A stretch of 64,000 nucleotides of DNA from JBFJKD01 sp038106145 (GTDB lineage Bacteria > Pseudomonadota > Gammaproteobacteria > Pseudomonadales > Porticoccaceae): contig JAYODD010000007.1 in assembly GCA_038106145.1 (NCBI GenBank), positions 62,001 to 126,000 on the forward strand. The letters are read 5' to 3'. Numbering within the stretch: position 1 is the stretch's first letter; each line of letters starts with the position of its first letter. Position numbers and translations under genes: made by a program. Below the pieces are notes generated by a model, which was given only the letters and a program-made list of their open reading frames with translations, was not told the DNA's origin and made no database searches. Shown here one piece after another: positions 18,277 through 25,931 of the stretch.

Positions 18277-18304
18277 TTGCCAACATTTGGTACTATCTTA
18301 GATA
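18277..18304 (+). promoter_or_regulatory. Possible sigma-70 promoter of the MBL gene
   Basis: TTGCCA (18277-18282), a 16-bp spacer and TAGATA (18299-18304) lie about 36 bp upstream of the ATG at 18341. The spacer is 1 bp short and the -10 is imperfect. Confidence 0.4.
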
Positions 18305-18340
18305 ACTCTCCGGCAACTCACTGATAAAGAGGCAATAATA

Positions 18341-19069
18341 ATGACCATTACCAACCAGCAGTCGGGCACCAATGTTCACGAAGTCTCCGATGGAATTTAT
18401 CGCATCAACACGCCCCTGTCCTTTCCCAACGGCGTGGGATTTTCATTTAACCAGTACCTGATTGCCAGCGACGAACCCCTGCTGTTTCACACCGGGCCGC
18501 GGCAGATGTTTCCGTTAATCCGGGAGGCCGTTGCGACCGTGCTGCCGGTGGAGAGCCTGCGTTATATCGCCTTTTCCCACGTGGAAGGGGACGAGTGCGG
18601 CTCCCTCAATGAATGGCTCGCGGCGGCACCCCAGTCGGTAGCGCTGTGTAGTCGGGTGGCGGGTATGACCTCGATTTATGACATTGCCGAGCGCCCCCCG
18701 CGCACCCTGGAGGATGGCGAACGGGTGTCATTGGGGAGGCACAGCGTGCGTTGGTTCGACACCCCCCATCTTCCCCACGGCTGGGAATGTGGCTATCTGT
18801 TTGAGGAAACCACGCAAACACTGATGTGTGGCGACCTGTTCACCCAGAGCGGCACCGACCTGCCCGCGGTCACAGAGGGCGACATTCTGGGTCCCAGCGA
18901 AGTGTTTCGTAAACAAATGGACTACTACTCCCACGCCCCCAACACCCGCGCCATGCTCGAACGTCTTGCCGCCGCCGAACCCAAAACCCTGGCCTGCATG
19001 CACGGCAGCGCCTGGCGCGGCGATGGCGGCAAGCTACTGAGAGCACTTGCCGACGAGTTGGGGGCTTAG
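18341..19069 (+). CDS. Stand-alone metallo-beta-lactamase-fold protein with flavodiiron-type metal site
   Basis: 242 residues, a single MBL domain. In place of the usual HxHxDH, it has H80-x-E82-x-D84 (SHVEGDECG), followed by H146, D165 (MCGDLF) and H221 (CMHGSAW). The spacing (61, 18 and 55 residues between successive ligands) is close to the diiron site of flavodiiron proteins (HxExD-x62-H-x18-D-x60-H). The flavodoxin domain of those NO/O2 reductases is absent, as is rubredoxin. It may bind two irons and act as an oxygen- or NO-responsive protein with a separate electron donor, or be a hydrolase. Function is not known. It is divergent from galE and apparently monocistronic. Confidence 0.75.
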   Translation: MTITNQQSGTNVHEVSDGIYRINTPLSFPNGVGFSFNQYLIASDEPLLFHTGPRQMFPLIREAVATVLPVESLRYIAFSHVEGDECGSLNEWLAAAPQSVALCSRVAGMTSIYDIAERPPRTLEDGERVSLGRHSVRWFDTPHLPHGWECGYLFEETTQTLMCGDLFTQSGTDLPAVTEGDILGPSEVFRKQMDYYSHAPNTRAMLERLAAAEPKTLACMHGSAWRGDGGKLLRALADELGA

Positions 19070-19156
19070 TTTGTTCGCGTGACTGACAGATGGATCGAGC
19101 AAATTAAAACGTAGAGTATCCGTTGCGATAACTGCTTGTGAGGTGTGGAGTTAATT

Positions 19157-19233
19157 TGGTGGGCCCACCAGGACTTGAACCTGGGACCAATCGATTATGA
19201 GTCGACTGCTCTAACCAACTGAGCTATGGGCCC
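19157..19233 (-). tRNA. tRNA-Ile2 (anticodon CAT, lysidine type)
   Basis: A 77-base cloverleaf on the minus strand with encoded CCA: acceptor stem GGGCCCA/TGGGCCC, D-arm GCTCAGTTGGTTAGAGC, anticodon stem GTCGA/TCGAT around loop CTCATAA, and T-arm with GGTTCAAGTCC. The anticodon CAT alone would suggest Met. The anticodon-arm and variable-loop sequence (GACTCATAATCG then TTGGTC) matches the E. coli ileX pattern rather than elongator tRNA-Met. C34 would be modified to lysidine by TilS to read AUA. It lies downstream of rpoD on the same strand. Confidence 0.85.
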
Positions 19234-19421
19234 TTAAACTTGTCTTTTTGCTGCGCAGCTTCTGGCTGGACAGCAAAAATTTGGCGTCGGTCTGGGGCGA
19301 CTGCCTGTACCGCCCGAAAGCCGCCGCCCCGGCAACAGGGGCGGCATTATAAAAGGCTTCGTGGTGACCGGCCAGTGACCTTTGCTTGTCTGTCGGAAAA
19401 GGTTTATCTGTCGAGAAAGGC
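19234..19421. other. rpoD-tRNA spacer with two inverted repeats
   Basis: No gene. TTTTTGCTG (19245-19253) and CAGCAAAAA (19271-19279) form a 9-bp inverted repeat just upstream of the tRNA. GCCGCCCC (19324-19331) and GGGGCGGC (19339-19346) form a perfect 8-bp stem with a 7-base loop about 76 bp after the rpoD stop. That stem lacks a U-tract on either strand, so it is at best a non-canonical terminator or processing signal. Confidence 0.45.
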
Positions 19422-19438
19422 TTATTCGTCGAGAAAGC
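19385..19438. repeat. Three 18-bp tandem repeats across the rpoD stop codon
   Basis: Three imperfect copies with period 18: 19385-19402, 19403-19420 and 19421-19438. All share GTCGAGAAAG or the close variant GTCGGAAAAG. The last copy encodes the end of RpoD (SFLDE and its stop); the other two lie immediately downstream, so the 3' end of rpoD appears to have been duplicated outwards. Confidence 0.75.
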
Positions 19439-21284
19439 TACGCATATGGTCGGAGCGGCTGGGGTGGCGCAGTTTGCGCAGTGCCTTGGCTTCGATCTGG
19501 CGAATACGCTCGCGGGTGACGTCAAACTGTTTGCCCACTTCTTCCAGAGTATGGTCGGTGTTCATGTCGATGCCGAAGCGCATGCGCAGCACCTTGGCTT
19601 CCCGCGCGGTGAGGCCGTTGAGCACTTCACGAGTGGCCTCGGTCAGGCTTTCCTGGGTGGCAGCGTTGACCGGGGAGTCGGCGTTGACGTCCTCGATAAA
19701 GTCCCCCAAATGGGAGTCTTCGTCGTCGCCGATCGGCGTTTCCATGGAAATCGGTTCCTTGGCGATTTTCAGAACCTTACGAATTTTGTCCTCTGGTAAC
19801 TCCATGCGCACGCCCAATTCTTCAGGGGTGGGTTCGCGACCCATTTCCTGCACCATCTGCCGGGAGATGCGGTTAAGTTTATTGATGGTCTCGATCATGT
19901 GCACCGGAATACGAATGGTGCGCGCCTGGTCCGCGATGGAACGGGTGATGGCCTGGCGAATCCACCAGGTAGCGTAGGTGGAGAATTTGTAACCGCGCCG
20001 ATATTCAAACTTGTCCACGGCCTTCATCAGGCCGATATTGCCTTCCTGAATAAGATCGAGGAATTGCAGGCCGCGGTTGGTGTATTTTTTGGCGATGGAG
20101 ATCACCAGGCGCAGGTTGGCCTCGACCATTTCTTTTTTCGCGCGGCGGGCCTTGGCTTCGCCGATGGACATGCGCCGGTTGATATCCTTGATCTGGGTGA
20201 CGGTCAGGCTGCACTCTTCTTCAATAACTTGCAGTTTTTGCTGGTGGCGCTGCACGTCTTCCTGGATCAGTTTGATCTGTCCGGCATAGGGCTTTTTACG
20301 GCGCGCCAGATTGCTGATCCATTTGTCGTTACTTTCGTTGCCGGGGAAGCTTTCGATAAAGTCCTGGCGCGGCATTTTCGCCTGGCGTACACACAGCGCC
20401 ATAATCGCCCGCTCCTGCACGCGGATTTTGTCCAGAGCACGACGCACATCGGCGATCAGTGGGTCGAACTGGCGCGGCGGCAATTTCAGATATTTGAACA
20501 GCAGGCCGAGTTCTTGCAGGTTCTTCTGCGTGGTTTTGTGGTTGCGGCCCTGGCGGGCCAATGAGCGTTTGGTTTTTTCATTCTGTTTGCGTATGGCATC
20601 AAAACGGCGCACGGCCTCTTCGACGTCGAGGCCGCCATCGTTATCGCTACTCGAATCGTCGTCGCTATCGTCGTCGCTATCGTCGTCGTCATCGTCCGTG
20701 TTTTTCTTTTCGTTTTCCTGAAGATTTTTCAGGATGCTCTGTTCGAGGGCGGACGGTACGTTTTCGACCGGGTTGAGGTAGCCGGAAATAATATCTGAGA
20801 GGTTGCGTTCGCCGGTGGCCACCAGATCGTATTCGGCCAGAATCTGATCAACCGCCGTGGGCCATTCGGAGAGGGCGGACATGATTTCGCGAATGCCTTC
20901 CTCGATGCGTTTGGCGATGGCGATCTCGCCCTCCCGGGTCAGCAGTTCCACGGAGCCCATTTCACGCATATACATGCGCACCGGGTCGGTGGTGCGATGC
21001 TGTTCGGTTTCCACGGCGGCGAGGGCCGCGGCCGCTTCGGCAGCGGCAATCTCATCGGCGGTATTATCGCCGCTGGTAATTAACAGGGTATCGGCATCGG
21101 GCGCGGTCTCAAAGACGCTAATCCCCATGTCGTTGATCATTTGAATGATGTCTTCGACCTGATCCGGGTCGGAAATGTCCTCCGGCAGGTGATCGTTCAC
21201 TTCGGCGTAGGTCAGAAACCCCTGTTCGCGGCCTTTGGTAATTAGTTCCTTGATCCGCGACTGTTGCTGGGTGGCATCGCTCAT
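19422..21284 (-). CDS. rpoD: RNA polymerase primary sigma factor RpoD (sigma-70)
   Basis: 620 residues. Region 1.1 is at the N-terminus, and region 1.2 begins DPVRMYMREMGSVELLTREGE. A non-conserved insert follows, then regions 2 (NLRLVISIAKKYTNRGLQFLDLI, FSTYATWWIRQAI), 3 and 4 (VTRERIRQIEAKALRKLR). It directs core polymerase to housekeeping promoters. The insert carries an unusually acidic run of Asp/Ser (about residues 210-235), encoded by a 12-bp repeat. The ATG at 21284 gives the normal MSDATQQQSRIKELI N-terminus. It is last gene of rpsU-yqeY-dnaG-rpoD. Confidence 0.97.
   Translation of the reverse strand: MSDATQQQSRIKELITKGREQGFLTYAEVNDHLPEDISDPDQVEDIIQMINDMGISVFETAPDADTLLITSGDNTADEIAAAEAAAALAAVETEQHRTTDPVRMYMREMGSVELLTREGEIAIAKRIEEGIREIMSALSEWPTAVDQILAEYDLVATGERNLSDIISGYLNPVENVPSALEQSILKNLQENEKKNTDDDDDDSDDDSDDDSSSDNDGGLDVEEAVRRFDAIRKQNEKTKRSLARQGRNHKTTQKNLQELGLLFKYLKLPPRQFDPLIADVRRALDKIRVQERAIMALCVRQAKMPRQDFIESFPGNESNDKWISNLARRKKPYAGQIKLIQEDVQRHQQKLQVIEEECSLTVTQIKDINRRMSIGEAKARRAKKEMVEANLRLVISIAKKYTNRGLQFLDLIQEGNIGLMKAVDKFEYRRGYKFSTYATWWIRQAITRSIADQARTIRIPVHMIETINKLNRISRQMVQEMGREPTPEELGVRMELPEDKIRKVLKIAKEPISMETPIGDDEDSHLGDFIEDVNADSPVNAATQESLTEATREVLNGLTAREAKVLRMRFGIDMNTDHTLEEVGKQFDVTRERIRQIEAKALRKLRHPSRSDHMRSFLDE
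20656..20691. repeat. 12-bp tandem repeat coding Asp/Ser in RpoD
   Basis: Three units of TCGTCGTCGCTA (the third differs at two bases) at 20656-20667, 20668-20679 and 20680-20691. Read on the minus strand, they encode the (S/D)DDD run of the sigma factor's non-conserved region. Confidence 0.8.
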
Positions 21285-21386
21285 AGAAATCTCATCGTCT
21301 GGGTGAGGCTGGGTGAGGGCGCGCAAATAAGCGCGCGATTATAGCGGATAAATGGGGGCTTGTCCCAGTAATGCAAGCATCTGCCG

Positions 21387-23351
21387 CTATCCGGTTGTCT
21401 CCTGGCCGTTATTGGCGAGAAGTTGTTTTATTTTGAGTATCGATTCATGTTGTGGTTCACCTTCGGACAGCTGGTGCCAGATAGCGAAGGCCAGTTTGCG
21501 GTCTTCCGCGTCGAGGGTACCCTTGTCCAGCAGATGTTGCAGCTGCGCTTCCGGAGGCTGTGCGCTTCGCGCATCGCGGGTCAGGCGCGCGAGAATATCG
21601 GAAAGTTCGCGGCGCCTGTCTTCCGCGGTTCTATCCGGAGCCTGTGCCAGGTCGGTGGCGGCGATATGTGCCAGTAACTCCCCCTGTTCCTGACCATAGA
21701 CGCCGCGCCAGTAACCGAGAATATGGTTCAGGGTATACTCGGGGTTATCGCGCAACAGCTCCACCAGGGCCGTCAGCATGGACATGCCTTCCAGCTCCAG
21801 CGGGCGCAACGGTTCGATATCGTCCACGCTGGGGAGCAGGGCGGGTTCGTGGACCAGTATCGCAATCAGGCGTTGCACCGGTGGCAGTTTTACCCGTTTG
21901 GCAAGGGGTCGAAACGGTGCCGACAGGGACGGCCGACGCCTTTTGGCTCTAACCTGATAGGGTGGTTGCACGTCCACGTATTCCGGCATGTCGCCGTCAT
22001 CCGGTGGAGTGCTGTGCCAGTGTTCGTCCTCCCAGGCCGGTGGCGGGGGTTCCGGCGGCGCCATAATGGCGTCCAGGGCTTCGGGCTCCATGCCGGTGCG
22101 TGCGGCGAGCTGTTTAATCAGCAGCTGCCGAAAAACGCCATTGGGCAGACGCTGGATCAGCGGCGCGGCCAGCGTACTGAGGCGCGCACGATCGTCGGGC
22201 GTTTGCAGGTTGAGTCCAGTGCTCACCGATGCGAACAGGAATTCCGACAATGGCGCGGCGCCCTCTACCAGGGCGAGAAATGCTTCCCGCCCGACCTTGC
22301 GGATCACGGAATCGGGATCCTCGCCCTCGTCGAGAAACAGGAATTTTGCGCTGCGCCCGTCTTGCATAATGGGGAGCACGGTATCGAGGGCGCGCACCGC
22401 CGCCTTGCGGCCAGCGTCGTCGCCGTCGAAACAAAATACCACTTCGCTGCTGTAACGGAACAGTTTGTCGAGTTGCTCGACGGTCGCCGCGGTGCCCAGG
22501 GTGGCCACGGCGTTGTGCACGCCGTGCTGGGCGAGGGCAACCACGTCCATATAACCCTCCACCAGCAGCAGTTTGGGGATTTCCCGCAGGCTGCGGTGGG
22601 CCTCGTACAGGCCGTAGAGTTCGCGGCCCTTGTGAAACAACGGCGTCTCCGGCGAGTTGAGGTATTTGGGTTTATCGTCCCCCAGTACCCGACCACCGAA
22701 GCCGATGGTGCGCCCTCGGGTATCGCGAATCGGGAACATGATGCGTTGCCGGAAACGGTCATAGAGGCGATGGTTTTCTTCTTTTTCCGCCAGCAGGCCC
22801 GCTTCTTTAAGCAGCGCTACGCGACTGTCGCCGCCGCCCAGGGCGAGCAGTAAATTGTCCCAGCCGGGTGGAGCGTAGCCGAGACCGAAGCGTTGCGCGA
22901 TTTCCCCGGACAGACCCCGTTGCTTGAGGTAGTCGATACAGGTTCTGGCCGCCGGGTGCTGGCGCAATTGCTGGCGGTAGTAGTGATCGGCCTGCTCGAG
23001 TATCTGATACAGCAGCTTGCGGTGCTGGTCTCGGCCGTCGTCGCGGGCGGTGGTTTTGGGTACCTGCATACCCACGCGATGGGACAGCGACTCGATCGCC
23101 TGGGGAAAGCCAATACGGTCGTAATCCATGATGAAGCCGATGGCATTGCCGCCGGCGCCGCAACCAAAACAGTAGAAGAACTGTTTGTCCGGGCTTACCG
23201 AGAAAGAGGGGGTCTTTTCGTCGTGGAACGGGCAGCGCGCCGAATAATTTTTGCCGGATTTGCGCAGGTCCAGCCGTGCGCCGATGATATCGACGATATC
23301 CACTCGGTCCAACAGGTCGTCGATAAAGGCTTGCGGGATGCGTTCAGCCAT
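21387..23351 (-). CDS. dnaG: DNA primase DnaG
   Basis: 654 residues. The N-terminal zinc-binding domain has CPFHDEKTPSFSVSPDKQFFYCFGCGAGG. The TOPRIM catalytic core shows LLLVEGYMDVVAL (catalytic Glu) and VVFCFDGDDAGRKAA (the DxD metal site). The C-terminal DnaB-interaction domain is the more divergent part, from about residue 440 on. It makes RNA primers at the replication fork. The ATG at 23351 (MAERIPQAFIDDLLDRVDIV) matches the family start. It lies between yqeY and rpoD in the macromolecular synthesis operon, 131 and 102 bp from its neighbours. Confidence 0.97.
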   Translation of the reverse strand: MAERIPQAFIDDLLDRVDIVDIIGARLDLRKSGKNYSARCPFHDEKTPSFSVSPDKQFFYCFGCGAGGNAIGFIMDYDRIGFPQAIESLSHRVGMQVPKTTARDDGRDQHRKLLYQILEQADHYYRQQLRQHPAARTCIDYLKQRGLSGEIAQRFGLGYAPPGWDNLLLALGGGDSRVALLKEAGLLAEKEENHRLYDRFRQRIMFPIRDTRGRTIGFGGRVLGDDKPKYLNSPETPLFHKGRELYGLYEAHRSLREIPKLLLVEGYMDVVALAQHGVHNAVATLGTAATVEQLDKLFRYSSEVVFCFDGDDAGRKAAVRALDTVLPIMQDGRSAKFLFLDEGEDPDSVIRKVGREAFLALVEGAAPLSEFLFASVSTGLNLQTPDDRARLSTLAAPLIQRLPNGVFRQLLIKQLAARTGMEPEALDAIMAPPEPPPPAWEDEHWHSTPPDDGDMPEYVDVQPPYQVRAKRRRPSLSAPFRPLAKRVKLPPVQRLIAILVHEPALLPSVDDIEPLRPLELEGMSMLTALVELLRDNPEYTLNHILGYWRGVYGQEQGELLAHIAATDLAQAPDRTAEDRRRELSDILARLTRDARSAQPPEAQLQHLLDKGTLDAEDRKLAFAIWHQLSEGEPQHESILKIKQLLANNGQETTG

Positions 23352-23482
23352 GCGGGGCTCGCGGTCCAAACTTACGGAAAGATACGGAGTATTGAAGCAC
23401 GCCGTGGGTGCAATGTTTAGTCTCTTTGAAGAAGTTTAGTCTAATCGCAAAAGATTGGCCGTCGTACGGCCGCAGTGTCGGC

Positions 23483-23938
23483 TCAGCCGGCGAGGAGGGC
23501 CTTGATGCGCTGGCTGACCGCACCCATATCAGCGCGACCCTGCACCTGGGGTTTGAGAATGGCCATAACCTTGCCCATGTCGCGCACGGATGCGGCGCCA
23601 CTGGTGGCGATGGCCTGGCTGATCAGGGTGTCCAGCTCCGTGGCGGAGAGGGCGGCGGGCAGGAATTCGGCGATCAGGTCGAGTTCGAACTGTTCCTGGG
23701 CCGCCAGCTCGGGGCGTCCGGCCTGTGCAAATTGTTGCATGGCGTCCCGGCGTTGTTTGCTCATCTTGTCGAGAATCGCAAGAATGCGCGCGTCGTCGAC
23801 GACGCAGCGCTCGTCGACTTCGATGCGCTGAATGTCCGCCAGAATAAGACGAATAGCGCCGAGTCGGTCTTTATCCCTGGCGCGCATCGCCTCTTTCATG
23901 GCATCGTTGAGGCGGGTTTTAAGGGGACTGCCGTTCAT
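23483..23938 (-). CDS. yqeY: YqeY family (GatB/YqeY domain) protein
   Basis: 151 residues. It begins LKTRLNDAMKEAMRARDKDRLGAIRLILA and ends with the YqeY C-terminal helix bundle (GAASVRDMGKVMAILKPQVQGRADMGAVSQRIK), a fold shared with the tail of GatB. That tail binds tRNA in the amidotransferase; the role of free YqeY is unproven. Its place between rpsU and dnaG is conserved in many gammaproteobacteria. The ATG at 23938 is chosen over an in-frame start 30 bp upstream because it gives the usual short N-terminus. Confidence 0.92.
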   Translation of the reverse strand: MNGSPLKTRLNDAMKEAMRARDKDRLGAIRLILADIQRIEVDERCVVDDARILAILDKMSKQRRDAMQQFAQAGRPELAAQEQFELDLIAEFLPAALSATELDTLISQAIATSGAASVRDMGKVMAILKPQVQGRADMGAVSQRIKALLAG

Positions 23939-24058
23939 GGCGGGTTTCTCTGAGTCGGAAAAAACCACATGCCACCACCGCCAACGGTGTTACCAGCGCG
24001 GATCGGCGCGGGGTAACACAGCGGCTATGGTCGGCGGCGAAACGATCCGCACTCCCGG

Positions 24059-24274
24059 TCAATACAGACGGACAAATTTACGGGTTTCGCGCTGTACTTT
24101 TTTGGCGTGACGCTTAACGGCTGCTGCGGCCTTGCGCTTGCGGCTCCAGGTGGGCTTTTCGTAAAACTCGCGGCGGCGCACCTCGGCGAGAACGCCTGCT
24201 TTTTCGCAGGAACGCTTGAAGCGGCGCAGTGCAATATCAAATGGCTCATTTTCTTTTAAGCGTACTGAAGGCAT
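24059..24274 (-). CDS. rpsU: 30S ribosomal protein S21
   Basis: 71 residues. The core NEPFDIALRRFKRSCEKAGV and LAEVRRREFYEKPT is nearly invariant in bacterial S21, and the basic tail ends RKFVRLY. S21 sits near the 3' end of 16S rRNA and aids initiation. It is first gene of rpsU-yqeY-dnaG-rpoD. A consensus-like promoter lies 67 bp upstream, and the leader contains GAGG before the ATG at 24274. Confidence 0.97.
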   Translation of the reverse strand: MPSVRLKENEPFDIALRRFKRSCEKAGVLAEVRRREFYEKPTWSRKRKAAAAVKRHAKKVQRETRKFVRLY

Positions 24275-24340
24275 GAATCCTCTATCCCGTTGGGTGGTTA
24301 AAATCCGGCGTCCCACTGACAGCCGGTCTCAGGGTCGCGT

Positions 24341-24369
24341 ATTCTAAACGCGCTCAGGCCCAGTTGCAA
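24341..24369 (-). promoter_or_regulatory. Sigma-70 promoter of the rpsU-yqeY-dnaG-rpoD operon
   Basis: On the minus strand, TTGCAA (24369-24364), an exact 17-bp spacer and TAGAAT (24346-24341) lie about 67 bp upstream of the rpsU ATG. Spacing and -10 are near-optimal. Confidence 0.75.
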
Positions 24370-24493
24370 AAGATTTTTACCCGTTGGGAGATGGATAACT
24401 CGCTGAAATTGGGGTGGTTTTAACCCGTTAACACCCTTATCATCGCACCCTGCGTCAGTTCTTCACCCGTTCTCCCACCAATCTGGACACGAA

Positions 24494-25519
24494 ATGCGCG
24501 TTTTAGGCATCGAAACATCCTGCGATGAAACCGGGGTAGCCGTTTACGACCACCAGCGCGGATTGCTGGCGGATGCATTGTACAGCCAGGTCGGTATTCA
24601 TGCCGATTACGGTGGCGTGGTGCCGGAGCTCGCCTCCCGCGACCATGTGCGCAAATTGCTGCCGATGATCCGCAAAGTAATGGCGGAGTCGGGCTCCCGT
24701 CCAGCGGATATTGACGGTGTTGGCTATACCGCAGGCCCCGGTCTGGTGGGCGCGCTGATGGTAGGCGCCGCCCTGGGCCGTTCTCTCGCCTACGCCTGGG
24801 GTGTGCCGGCGGTGGGGGTTCATCATATGGAGGGGCATTTGTTGGCGCCGATGCTGGAGGACAATCCGCCGCAATTTCCATTTGTCGCCCAACTGGTCAA
24901 AGTCGCCGGGATTGGAGAGTATCAAATTCTAGGGGAGTCCCTGGACGATGCCGCGGGGGAAGCGTTCGATAAGGCCGCCAAGATGCTCGACCTGGATTAT
25001 CCCGGCGGGCCCCAGATTGCGCGGCTGGCCGAGGGTGGCGACGCAACGCGGTTTCGATTTCCGCGTCCGATGACGGATCGCCCCGGGCTGGATTTCAGTT
25101 TTTCCGGATTAAAAACTTATACCCTGAACACCATTGCGGCTCACAAGGGCGACGGCGTACTGCCGGACGAACAGACCATGGCCGATATTGCCAGCGCCTT
25201 TCAGGAAGCGGTGGTGGATACCCTGGCGATTAAATGCCGTCGCGCGGTGCAGGAAACGGGCTTGCACACCCTGGTGGTTGCCGGTGGCGTGTCGGCCAAT
25301 TTGCGCTTGCGGGAGCGCCTGGAAGGGGAACTAGCGAAGCTTGGCGCGCAGGCTTATTATGCGCGACTGCGTTTCTGTACCGATAATGGCGCGATGATCG
25401 CCTACGCCGGCTGCCAGCGACTGCTGGCCGGCCAGGCCGATGACCTGACCATTCGCGCAGTGCCCCGCTGGCCCCTGGATACCCTGTCCGCGCTGCGCGA
25501 GCGGGGACCTGGGTTGTAG
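24494..25519 (+). CDS. tsaD: tRNA N6-threonylcarbamoyladenosine synthase subunit TsaD, lacking the SGGHT segment
   Basis: 341 residues, ASKHA-fold catalytic subunit of t6A37 synthesis (with TsaB, TsaC, TsaE). Present: LGIETSCDETGVAVYD, metal ligands His111 and His115 in VHHMEGHLLAP, DDAAGEAFDKAAK, LDFSFSGLKT, VAGGVSANLRLRERL and FCTDNGAMIAYAG. Missing: the nearly invariant LLVSGGHT that should follow PFVA (residues 129-132). Here PFVA joins directly to QLVKVAGIGEY, an exact eight-codon in-frame deletion at 24889/24890. The numbering up to residue 132 coincides with the E. coli protein, so the loss is precise. The gene is normally essential, so this is an assembly/sequencing error or a real variant. 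It is divergent from rpsU. Confidence 0.95.
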   Translation: MRVLGIETSCDETGVAVYDHQRGLLADALYSQVGIHADYGGVVPELASRDHVRKLLPMIRKVMAESGSRPADIDGVGYTAGPGLVGALMVGAALGRSLAYAWGVPAVGVHHMEGHLLAPMLEDNPPQFPFVAQLVKVAGIGEYQILGESLDDAAGEAFDKAAKMLDLDYPGGPQIARLAEGGDATRFRFPRPMTDRPGLDFSFSGLKTYTLNTIAAHKGDGVLPDEQTMADIASAFQEAVVDTLAIKCRRAVQETGLHTLVVAGGVSANLRLRERLEGELAKLGAQAYYARLRFCTDNGAMIAYAGCQRLLAGQADDLTIRAVPRWPLDTLSALRERGPGL

Positions 25520-25571
25520 ACCGGGTTGCCGCAGCGGTGGGCGCATTTACGGGTAACCCGCAGGAGTGACG

Positions 25572-25931
25572 ATGGATATTGTGTACATTCGCGATTTGCG
25601 CATCGACACCATTATTGGTATCTACGACTGGGAGCGGGAGGTGCGTCAGACGATCTCCCTGGACCTGGATATGGCCGCCGATATCGCGCGGGCCGCGCAA
25701 ACCGACGATATTCAATACGCTCTCAACTATAAGGCGGTGGCCAAACGCCTGATTGCGTTTGTGGAAGCCAGCGAATACCTGCTGGTGGAGCGCCTCGCCG
25801 AAGAGATTGCCGCCATTGTGTTGTCAGAATTCGCGGTACCCTGGGTACGCTTGCGCCTCAGCAAGCCGGGCGCGCTGCGCGGCTCCAGGGACGTGGGTAT
25901 TGTTATCGAACGGGGTGCCTGCCCCCAATGA
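25572..25931 (+). CDS. folB: Dihydroneopterin aldolase FolB
   Basis: 119 residues, with the family start MDIVYIRDLRIDTIIGIYDWE, the substrate-binding LNYKAVAKR and SEYLLVERLAEEIA (active-site Glu), and the C-terminal KPGALRGSRDVGIVIER. It converts 7,8-dihydroneopterin to 6-hydroxymethyl-dihydropterin in folate synthesis. The ATG at 25572 is preceded by AGGAG; a GTG two codons earlier overlaps that ribosome site. Its stop overlaps the folK start (ATGA). Confidence 0.94.
   Translation: MDIVYIRDLRIDTIIGIYDWEREVRQTISLDLDMAADIARAAQTDDIQYALNYKAVAKRLIAFVEASEYLLVERLAEEIAAIVLSEFAVPWVRLRLSKPGALRGSRDVGIVIERGACPQ

Noticed and set aside
19157..19233. Calling the CAT-anticodon tRNA as tRNA-Met
   Set aside because: The anticodon arm and variable loop follow the ileX (Ile2, lysidine) pattern rather than elongator or initiator Met.
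19324..19346. Hairpin after rpoD as an intrinsic terminator
   Set aside because: The stem is perfect but no U-tract follows on either strand, so it is only noted as a stem-loop.
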